Origin: Brachionus rotundiformis | Taxonomy: Eukaryota; Rotifera; Eurotatoria; Ploima; Brachionidae | Length of the DNA stretch: 64,000 nucleotides | NCBI GenBank assembly: GCA_016802295.1 | Contig: JAESIW010000199.1 | Location: 210,095 to 274,094 of the forward strand | Direction of reading: 5' to 3' | Shown: piece after piece, positions 41,920 through 53,900 of the stretch | Numbering within the stretch: the stretch's first letter is position 1 | How the letters are laid out: every line of letters begins with the position of its first letter | Notes under the pieces: model-generated | Told to the model about the DNA's origin: nothing | What the model saw: only the letters and a program-made list of their open reading frames with translations | The model's database searches: none | Program-made: the position numbers and the translations under genes

Positions 41920-44900
41920 ATGTCGGACACATCTATGAAATCGAGCAGCTCGAGTCGGAGCATAAGCACAAGTATGCAGATGCAGGGCCTGATCGACGAG
42001 TTCAAGCTTTTGTACCAGAACAAGCTCAAAAAGTTTGATCTTCAGGAGCCACTGAACGAGGAGACCACCAGGCTAAAGTGCAAAACGCTGGAATCCTATG
42101 TGAACGACTTGCTTGAGCAAAATGATGTCCTTGTCCAAACCATAGACGAATTGGAAAAAGAGGCCAATTGCCGGGTATCCAAACTTGAGGCTAAACTGCA
42201 AAAATCCAATGCACAGGTCAAAGCTTTGGAGAAAAAGGTCAACCAATCTCATCTAAGCATTGAGGGATATGAGAGAGAGATGCGGCACAAAAATGACAGT
42301 CTGGCTCTGGTGCAAAAAGAGCTCGAGAGGCTCAAGACAAGCTATGCCGAAGCGGTCAATACAGTAAGTAAAATTTTTTTTTAAATTTTTTTTTTAAAAA
42401 ATAAATTTTGCTTATTTGTTTAAATTATTTTATTTGCTATTTAATTGAATTAAAAAAAAAATTATATAAAAATAGTATTTTTTGTTATTTGCTGATTGTG
42501 GCCAAGTGGGTTGGATTTGTCACTTATAGAGAATTATACTTAAAATTAATCCTAATTTTTGTTGATTTATACTCAAATTTATTTTAGTAAATATATATTT
42601 ATACATATGAATATATATACAAATTCTCGTGCCATAAAATAAACCTCAGTATGTAAAATTAGATTAAGCAAATAAATTTTTTAAAATCGAATGTGTTTGA
42701 GAATAATTAATTTTTTAATTTTGTTCCTAATCAAAATGTCTACATAAATTGTAGTTGTTTTTTAATTGAGTAAAATAATCAAATTATCAACTCATTTTGG
42801 AAAATTAAAAAAAATTAAGTCCCTAATTTTTATCTATCCAAATAATGATGAGATAAGCAAGTAATTCAATTTAAATGAAAGTAAAGTAAATTTTATTTAG
42901 AAATTAAACTAAACTAGTTATAAAAATATTTAATAACAAATATGTAATTTTTATGATTACCAAACAAGTCAGTAATTAATTTTTTTGGTTAGAGTTTGAA
43001 TTTTTTCTTTAAATAAATTTTTAAAATAATTTTTTAAATAAAACAATTGGTAAAAAACTGGTTGTGGCCAACAATTATCTCTAATGTCTTTTCAATTAAT
43101 CAATTAAAATGTCTTATCTTAAGGCTAAATGTGAAATTCTTAAATTAATGCTAGAAAATTATTCCTTGGTAATGGTAGCTTATTTTCCAGAAGCATGTTA
43201 GACATGTTACTTTGGTAAACACTCTATTTTTTTCGGCAAAACTCGATTATGGCTAAGCATTGTGTTGGTACATTAAAATCTTTTAATTTAGAAAAATACC
43301 TTAAAACAACTTTTCTATAATAATTTTTGAACATTATTAAAATTTGGAAAAAAGGCTTTGGTTCCAACCTGGCCGAGTTAAAATAAACTTTTATTTTTAT
43401 TTAAACATTTTTACATAAAACCTTTTGGCAAAGATTAGACGAAAATAAGAAGAAATAAGAAAGATAAGAATCAGAGGTCCTTAACAATATTTTTCTTTTT
43501 TTTACCAAATAGAAGAAACCATTCAATCAGAATCACTTTCTTATTATTATTTCTATACTTTGATAAAGATAAGATAATCTATTTATTCATTTAGTTTTAA
43601 CATTTAATTTCTAAAAAAAATTAACTCTTTTCAAGCCTTAATTTTAAATTACAAAAAATGTTCAGTCCAAGATTATAAACTAATTTCGATTGAGAATAAA
43701 AACCCTCAAAATTATCATTTAATAAAAAAATTTGAAATAAAACAAAATCTCAAACTTTGGTGACAATAAAAATCTAACTCCTTGATCCAATCTAATTCGC
43801 TCTATTATTATTCTATTACAAATAATTAAGCTAATTTAATATATTTATTATCAATGATGGTGCCCGAGGCTCCAAGTTACACAACTAAAATTCCAAGATT
43901 GGAAAAATTAAGAAATAAAAAAACATGTTCTTAAAAAACCAAAATCATCTTAATTTATATCCAGTCGGTAATAATTGTATCAAGGCAACCGGCCCCGAGG
44001 TATCTTTAATTACAAGCTAACTAGAAATGGTTTTATTCAAAGAACAAAAGTCTCAATGCGTTGGGTATTTAAGGGCCGATTTCTAATTAATTAAATTTTA
44101 TTAAGAGCTAATATTTCGGAAATAGATTCTTTTGTGAAAACTTAGAATTTCTTTTGTTAAAATTGGGGTTAATTAAATTTCTATTCAGAATTAGACACAT
44201 TCCAAGACCTTTTATTCGGACAAGTGAGCTCATGTATTTTTCTTTTAAAGCTTTCATGTAGATACCAGCCAGATGAATCCATATTTTTGAACATGACTTT
44301 TCAGAACGAGGTCCATTTGAAAAATTTAGAGGACAGCCTCTCGTCGGCCATTAAGACCAAAAACGAGCTCATATTCGAGGTAAGATTGCCACAAATGCCA
44401 CTTAATACCATGCCACAAGCCTAATTTTCCACAGATTCAAGAAAAAGATCAGCGAATAATCGAGCTGCAGCACGAATTGAACAAGCTTAACCACGACCTC
44501 ACCGAAAAAGACTACCACTGCCGCGAACTCGAAGAAAAACTCTGCTCCAAGCAAAAGGTAAATTCACATTTTTATTAAAATAAATGGTTTCTTATTTCGG
44601 TTAAGCCTATTGGTAAAAATGAGTTCAAACTACACAAGGAATATTTGGTAAAGATTAATTTTAAAGTGTTAATTGGAAGAAAAAAGTTTATTTTTGAGCA
44701 TTTTTTAAGAAAACTGAACTGGAAAAAGGTGACATGAATGTAAAATTGGCAAATTTAAACCATGATATATCATGTCTATTATCTGCGTTCAATCAAGCCA
44801 AAAAGACTGGCAATTTTGATTTAAAAAGCTTGAATTTGAAAGAGATATCGGTGGATAAATTGTTCGATGATGAGCCAAAGAGAGTCCATTTTGCTGACAG

Positions 44901-47900
44901 TGGCTCGACCAACACGACAGAGTATTTTAAGGCTGAATTGAGACACAAAGAAGATTTGATCAGCTCACTTCAAAATGAGATCAAAAATTTGAAGAGTCAG
45001 TACGAGTCTTTGGTAAATGGAGTGAGCAGAATTTTATTATTTTTCTAATCAAATATGCTTGATTAATAATCAATTTTAAAATTTATATCATCTATTAATT
45101 TTAGTAGATGAAGATAGAATTTTTTTTCTTGTATAAATTATTGACATTATAATATTGGTAAACCTGTCTTACTTCACCATTTATGTGTCCATTCATTCTT
45201 AGTACATGTCCAAGGCAAATCCAGTCTTTTTTTCTTGATTTATTGACTCATTGGTTTGAAATTCCCTTAAAAATTTCTATTTGGCAATTTCTCCTTAGGC
45301 TACCATTGTGGAAGACATTCAATTTTTTTTATTTAACTCGGAAATCATCCAACATTTGCTTCCATACATCAGAGTTCCCATTATTGCCATTATTTAGTTT
45401 TGTTTCTTTGCTTTACATGGTTGTAATCAAGCAAGGGTATCTTTTTCTTTTGCAAGTCTTTTCTTTATATCTTTATGAATTCCCAATGTTGAACTTCCTT
45501 GCAAAAATATGCTTTCGAATGCGCATGACTTTGGTTTTAGGCCAATTCCTGCTGGTTTGGGCAAAAATTTCAGACCAATATAGATATATATTTAGAAGAA
45601 CCTTAACCAATAGCCTTGATAGTTTAAAATTGATATTTTTGACTAATTAAAATTTTTGTTATCATTTATCATTTATGAAAATTAATGAAGAAAAATGTAA
45701 TTTTTATTGATGCTTTATTTGGAAGGCTTTTCACTAAGTAGATGTTTCTGTTGCAAAATTTCTGGTATAAGTGTCCAAAGTTATGATAAAATAGTCTTTA
45801 TTGAAAGCTAAAAATAATTTAAGGACTAGTTCCAAAATTAAAAAAAATTGTTATCTATTTTGTGTATTTAAGATGTCTCAGAAAGAAACCATGATAAACA
45901 CAATTAAGTCGGATTTGTCCTCGGCTCAGAATAAAGAATTGCTGGCAAGTGGGCAAATATTTGACAAAGACATGGAGATAAGGAAGCTCAAAAGCGATCT
46001 GTGTGAGGAAAAAAGCAGAACAAGTTACTTGAATGAGGAAGTTGGTTCGAAAAAAAAGGAATTGTCCGACTGCAAATTGGAGTTATGTGACCTAAGCTCT
46101 GTGCTGAAAAACTTGCGCAGTGAACTTGTACGCCGTGACCAACAGATAAACTTATTAAAAGACAAGATACATGAACAAAATTTGGAAATTTCATCTTTAA
46201 AAAAGCTAAAAGATGAAATGGGATCAAGCCAAGCTCAACTGAACGATGAGATAAATTCTCAATACGAAAAGAGATTAGAGGAAATGAAGCGCAATGTAGA
46301 TGACTTGCAGGCTGACAAATTAAAATTGTCAGAAGAGATAAGTCAATTACAGATTAAGCTTAAGACAAATAGCAATCAGTCAAGTTCAGGTCTGGAATCG
46401 CTTTTGAAAGAAATGCGGGCCAGAGATGATCTAATTCAAAAATTAAGAGCTGAAATTTTAAATATCCAGGACAAACGCGACCAAGCTATGGTCGAAGTAA
46501 GATTTAACAATTTTAATTTTAATTAAGAATTCAAAATAAATTTTTAATTTTGAAATTTTATTAGCTTGAAAAAAACTCAAATAAATTGTCCCAAATTGAG
46601 TACAAATACTTTTTCCTTGAAGAAGAGGTACCTTATAAAAAAATTTTTTCATTAGTTTTTAATGTCTGCACTTAATTGACCACCTATTTCTAAATTTAAC
46701 ACTTTGAATTAAACAAAACTAATCAATATTTTATTAAAAAAAAGTTATTTTTATATTAATTTTATGTTGTAGAACTAACCAAGCATGCTTTGCCAGCAAA
46801 TTTTTCCATTTTTCCAATTGAGCTAACCATTACCTTTTTGTTTAAGAACACTCATTTGAATTCAAGACTAAAGCAAAGCCAAAAAGAGACAAGCGATTGG
46901 AAAAAGTCATATGAAGACGAATATGCCAAAGTAAAATTTGTTTTCCCAATTAAAACACCCACTCTAAACATTGCCATGGACATTTAAATGGCATGATAAG
47001 GATTTTTTAGTTGGCAAAAACTATATGCACATTACTTATAATTTATTTACAGAATGAATCTAATTTGACCAAGTTTACAATGTATGACGAAACTCTACGC
47101 AATTTAAAAGATCAATTTAATGAGTCACAAGACCAAGTTAATAAAAATAATATAATTTTTTATAAATTAATTTTTTAAATACCATTTTTTTATTTTCTAG
47201 AATCAGAGACTTACCTTAAGTCTTCAGGAACTGCAAAGTTCTTCCAAAGAAACGCGGGACAAATTATCAGATGAAGTTAGTTTTGTAAACTTTACCATTG
47301 CTTAGACCACAATACTGTGGCTTATCCATTCATATTATCTTTAAACAATAGTTTTAATTATTTTTTTTAGCTAATTAAGCGCCAAGAGGAGATACTCAAG
47401 CTTAGGGAGGAAATTCAGACAGCCGAATTTATTCACCAGTCCGAGATGAAGGACAAAAATGTTTTGATAGACCAGCTGAACGCTCAAATACAGGAAAAAA
47501 ATTCCAAAATATCCCATCAACTGGAATCTATTGACCAGAATACCATCGATTTGCTCAACATAAAGTCAAAATGCGAACAGCAAGAGATAGAATTGGAAAA
47601 ATTCCGGAGCCAAATGAATCAAAATGACCTAAGCTCAATTACAGCTCAGCTGTACTCGAAGGAAGAGAATATCAATCAACTGCAGGCCGACAATAGCCAC
47701 AGATTGAAAATAATTGAAAATTTACAAGCTGATTTGCGGGAGATGAACATCCGCTACGAGGCCTCAATTCAAGAAATTGGCCGCCTAGAGTCCAAGTTGC
47801 AGACCCATAACTACGATTTTCGTAGCGAGAACGAAATACTCAAGTCAGAGGTGCAGAAAAAAGAGGAATTGATTTATAGACTTAGGATAGACAAAGAGAA

Positions 47901-50900
47901 CCTCAAGGACCAAATGTCCAAATTGGAAATTAAAATAAATGAATATGAAATTTTAATGACCAATTTAAAGCAGCAAAATATTACCAATCAGTACACGCTC
48001 AAGTCCAAAGAAGACCAGCTAATCCAATTTGAGAAGCAAACAGATGATTTAAAGACAAAAATAACTAATTTAAATGATGACATAATTCGCCTTGAGGAGC
48101 AGAATCGTACCAATTTGGCAACAATAAACAATTTACAAACAGTAAGAGATGATATGGAGAATAAGGTACATTTTTTTATTAAAAAAAAAAGTTTTTAAAA
48201 ATTTTAAATAATCAACTATTTAAAAAAAGTTAATTAATTATTGCGATCAAATATTCGCTTTACAACATAAGGAAAATTTAAATGTAAATTTAAAACAAAA
48301 AAATTTTAGCTTATTTTAAATTTTTTTATTTTATTTGTCTTATATTAACTATCTTTTATTGTTTTTTTTTTGTATTGCCGAGTATTTGTTTACTTATGGT
48401 TTAATTGAACACATAAAGTGAAAATAGTTATGAGCTAAAATTTCGCCAAAATATCAAAATGACATTTTATGTATTTTATTCAAGCTCTTTTTGTTATTAA
48501 AACGAAAATTCATGAGTCAAATACTCGGCTTATCTTATCATTTTAAAGAACCGAGGGTTTCAATATTTTCATCTATTGAATTTAGTGAAACTTAGTTTTA
48601 TGGACATTACTCGCTCATAGACATACTTTCTGAATTGATCAAAATATTATTACTGTTCTTGGTACATGCTTCTGCTACCAATCTTATATTTATAATATTC
48701 TACCATCTTTCAGTCAGCTACATGGTTACATAAAAAAGGCTTTGATTTTTCAATTAAGTGTGCATAGGGAATATGAATGGATGTGGATAAGTGGATAAAA
48801 TTTGGAAGATGCATTCTGAGCGCTTTCTTACCATCTCCATCTTTCTTGGTGTGGCGCTGTCTCTGAAAGATTTTAAATTCTTAAATGCCAGACTAAATTT
48901 ATCTCTTATAAACAGAATATAATCTAATAGATAATATCTATTTAAAAATATTCTCAACTTATTAAATTAGATACCCCGGTCCTTTAAATATCAATGGTCC
49001 TTGTTGATGCATGTTTTAAAACACTGCTAAAAACTTCTTTTTAAAAACAATTAAAATCACTAATATGTTTATAAATTATTTGTATTCTTTATACTTAATA
49101 ATCAGTTAACAATCACTTAAAAATTTTTTTTTGAAATTATCTTATCTTTGTTTATAAAGTTGCAGGCTAAAAATGAAATTCTGAATCAAATGAGAAACGC
49201 CAACTCTTCATTAGAGAGCAAAAACAGCGAGCTTAAGAGCCAAATTGGCCAAAAAGATGAGTCCATTTTGAAGCTTACCAACGAACTGGAACGAGTTAAA
49301 AATCTGCTTAGTTCTAAAACAAAAGAAGTATTTTTAATTAATTAATTTTATTTGTTTTAATTGTTTTTAATAAACTTAAGTGCTCGCAAAAAAATGACAT
49401 CATTCAAAAGCTTGAGTCAGCTCTAGACCGTAGTGAAATTGATATAGATGAATTGAAAAAAAATCTACACAATGAAGTATAAGATTAGACAATAAAAATA
49501 ATAAAAATGTTTAATTAATTTTATTTCCATTTTGATTCAATTAAGCGGTCAATGTACTCAATGGAACAATCAAGCTATGAAAAAGAGATAAAAAAATTGA
49601 CCGACCAGCTAAACAAAATTGACCAGAATGTAAATTATATCCAATAATTGAAAATTTTTTGTCTAATTAATTTCTGCTTCAGCTTCAAGTGACCAAGGAC
49701 GACTTGAGCCAGTACAAGTCTGAAAATGCCAATCTCTCATCCAAAATTAGCACTCTCACTGAAGAAAAAAACCAGCTTTATGACAAACTGCAGAACACAG
49801 AAATTCAATTGGTTCAATCAAATGAAAAACACCGGGTTTGCCAACTAGAGGTGACACAGCGCGACCAAAGCATACTCAAGATAAAAACAGATCTGAATTT
49901 GGTAAACGAAAAGTACACCAGCACTCTTGACGAAATAAACATACAACAAGAGGAAATCGACCGGCTGAATCAACGGGTCAAAAAACAATCATCTGATTTG
50001 AAGGAAATTCAGGAGTTGAATGATAAATTGGATGAGAAAAGTTGCCAAAAAGACAAGCTAATAAAACAGTATGAGTACGAATTAGAACAGGTCAGGCAAG
50101 AAGTGAGCAAAAAAGAGAAACAAATCGAGATGGTAAAGTCAGATTGGACCATGAATATAAGAAACCATGAGGAAGAGATAAAAGGCTACAAACAGAGCTA
50201 CCAGATTTTGAGCGAAGAGCTGAATAGAACCAAGTCGGACCTGGCCGATTTTATGAATAAGATAACCAATCTAAAACAAAAAATAAATGAGCTATCTGAA
50301 GGACTGGAGTGTAAAAACACCGAAAACGCGGGCTTAAGGTCCGAAATTGAGCGCTATGAGCAGGTTACCAGGGAGCAAGAGTCCAAAATTTGCCAACTAT
50401 CATCCGATTTGTGCGTGACTAGATCCTACTATGACAATTGCCAAACCGAATTAGACAAGGTTAATATCAAAATGCAGGAAGTGCAAGACAGGTACCAGAC
50501 TGTGTTGAACCAATTGGACAATGCTGAAAAAGAGTGCAAAGCTCAAAATGAGCAAATAGTCGAGCTAAAGTTTAAAATTGGCGAAAAAGATCAGTCCATG
50601 GAAGGACTGAAGAGTGAAAATATGAGAATAAATCAATCATTGAATGAAAAGTGTGCCGACTTAAAGAAAATTTGCCAAGACAATGAATGTTTAAATGAGG
50701 AAATTGAAAAAATTAACCAAGAATACAATAAATTGATACAATTAATGGAACAGAGCGAGAGCGCTCTACAAGTCAACCAGACCAAGTTGAATGAAAAAAT
50801 TGAAGATGTAAGTTTTTTGATTTTGGATTTTTTAGCACAAAAACTTAACAAATTAATAAATTTTACAATTGGTAATATTGATTTTTTTTCCAATTTTTTG

Positions 50901-53900
50901 GCAATTTTGCCAGACAAAAACATTTAGATGATTATTAGGAGTTTTTACAATCAAAGCAAGTCGATTATGTCACCCAATCTGTTCTGAAGAAAATGAGGAC
51001 ACAAAACTAAAACTTAAAATTAAATGGGTTGAGGAAAATTGGTAAAAACAAGATGGTATATAATTTAGACGCGACATTATCGAGCTTTAGGTGTATCTAA
51101 AAATGCTTATGAATCATTGCAATTATGACCATGTTTTTCTTTGCATAATTCGAAAGCTATTTACCAAAAAAGCATTTCAAGAAAAATTTTTTAAGCATAT
51201 TTTAAAGCTTAACAATTTTTGTTTCCAGAGTGGTGTTTTAAAAATAAAGCAATCTTAATATATGCTGTATCTATTGAATTGTTGAGATAAAGATTGACCA
51301 AGATTATTTACCACTTTTTTACTAGACTTTTTCATCTCTTTAAAAAAATATAATTAATTAGAGATAAAATAAATTTTAAATTATTATTTTTTTATTTAAA
51401 GTTTTTTTAATATATGAAATTTTTAAGTATAATGATTTGGACGACCGTTTGGCAAAATTGACTGCCGAGTTCAAGAACTATCAGCAAAAATTCCAATACA
51501 CCGACCAGGACATAGAAATGCGTGAAAATAAGATAACACAATTGGAATATGAGATCGAAGAGACCAAAAACGAGCTACAATTAGCCAAGAACCAATTTCA
51601 AGAACTGCTGAGCTCGAACAATTCGCTCAAGCTTGACTACGAGGACATGGTCGAGCAGAAAAAGAACCGCGATAAAGAAAACTCGACCTTGGAGAGCACC
51701 ATTACCGAACTAGAGATGAACTTCACCCAGACTAGTCAACAGCTAAAGAAGGAAATTTCCCATTTGGAAGTTCAGCTGGGCACTGTGAACCTTCAGCACA
51801 GCGAAGCCGAAAAGCAATGTGACCATTTGGCCAGTCAGCTCAAGGAGTCCAGGGAAAACTGCAACAATTTGGAGACCAAAGTCGAATCATTGCAGCGGGA
51901 AATCGACTCAAAAAATGAAGAAATCGACCATTTACAGATAAATCTCAAAAATTTGAGAGAATGTAACCTCGAATTGGAAAAATTAAACCGAGAAAAAGAA
52001 AACTTGGTACTTAAAACTTTATTAATAAAATTTTATTTGTCTATTTTATTTAATTATTTATATAGATATCTGAATATATGAATGAAAAAGAGCATTTAAA
52101 GAACGAAGTGAACGAGTGTAGGCACCAACTTCAGCACAGTCTTGGCGAAAAGGCTCACATTGAAGAGCGCTTCATGCTAATAACCAAAAATTTGGAGCAC
52201 ATTCAAGAAGAAATTCGCCAAAAAGTATCCGAATATGTCCGCGTTGAGCAACAGTGCCAGAAGCAGCAGACCGAGATAAAGACCTTGAGGGACAGAAACC
52301 GAAGTTATGAAGACGAAATCGCTGACTTGAGAAAGTTTAATGACAAGCTGAAAAAAGATTTGTCTCTGTCCAAGAACGAGTTTATCAACTTGCAGGACGA
52401 GGAATCCAAATTGAAGAACAGTCTGTTCAAATTGGAGCATGAATTGGAGTCTAGGCGCGACCAGGAACGAATATACGCCAATCAGGTGGCCCAGAACGAG
52501 CAGATGATTCAAAACGTTCAACAAGAGCTCAAAAATGAGAGAAACAGACAGCAGGAAATGCAGCGATCAATGTCCCAAATGAAGCAGCAGATGACCGAGT
52601 TGTATGGTCAGAAAGAAATGAGCGACACGACAGCTAAGGAGCTGGTGAATAAGCTTAAGGAAAAGGAGACCAAATTGCACCATATTCAATGCGAGTGTGA
52701 ACACTTGCAGCAGTCGATACGCGACCAGAAGGAAGAAATTGTGGAGCGAGATGGCCAAATTAAAATTTTAAATGCCAATTTGACCAACAATGAAAAGCAT
52801 CGAAATCACTTGAGTGATGAGATAAAGAAGTATGAGGAAGCGATTGAGCAGTTTAAAATTGCGGTGGATAAGGCTCAGCAACAGTACAGAGATTGCCACA
52901 ATGAGTATATGATAAGTCAGCAGCAGATAAATGATCTGAAAGTTATGGTAACCACGATGGAGTGCAATCATAGAGAGACCATGAATACAGTGTCCGAAAA
53001 GTCAAAAGAAAATGCCCAGCTTAAGAGCGAAATTAAAGCCATGAAGCAAAATAATGAGTCAATTCTTGACCAGGTATTTAAAGAACTCATTAATTAATTT
53101 TTTTTTTCCAAAATTTAATTATTATTTGTTCAGATATCTCAGTACGAAGAAAAATATAAATTTGCCAAAAATGAGTTCAAAAAATTGCAGGATGAATTTC
53201 AAAAAAATCAACAACAGGTATAAAATTTTAAAAAAAATTATTCTATTTATTCTATATTAAATTTTGTTCAAATTGGCAAGAAAAATAAGAAAATTATTTT
53301 TTTTATAAAGATACCTAATTAGCTGACTATTAAAAAAATATTTTTTATGCTCAAATTTATTAAATAATATAAAATGCAGGATTTTCGCTTTTTTGCAAAA
53401 ATTAGATATTTTGGTCAACAAGTAATTGACCACTGTATTGGAATAATGAGAGCTCGCTAAGCAAGACCAGAACTTGACGCTGACTGATGTTGTCTTTGTG
53501 GTCAAAAGTCTTTTGTAGCTTGTTGAGTTGTACTTTAGTAATTTTTTTCGGTGCTTGGCCAGACCCTTGCTTCCTTTCTGGTGACTACCTTTTTAAACTT
53601 TGGCAAACAGTATTATTTGGTATTATCTGCCGTAAAATGTCTCACAGTGAATATCTTTCCAAGTGATCTATTTTCTTTAAAAAACGAGCCTCTTCTTTAA
53701 ACAAATTTATTTTGGTCATTTTTAATTCATATTGAAAAATTTTTTATTATCATATTTGAAATTAAATTAACTACAAGAATATGAAAAGAGATTTAAGAAA
53801 AAATTTAAAATAGCATTGAAAATCAAACTTAAAGTTCGTCCCGACTTTATGTTGTCACCCGTATTTAAGATTATTTTTGCCGTCTAATTTAATAATTAAT

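Noticed and set aside
45183..45650. 155-codon + strand ORF in the coiled-coil gene
   Set aside because: It is the antisense of a decayed RTE-like reverse transcriptase.
48754..48957. Minus-strand ORF considered as a LINE endonuclease fragment
   Set aside because: Only a weak D-Y-I-L-F resemblance; not enough residues to support the call.
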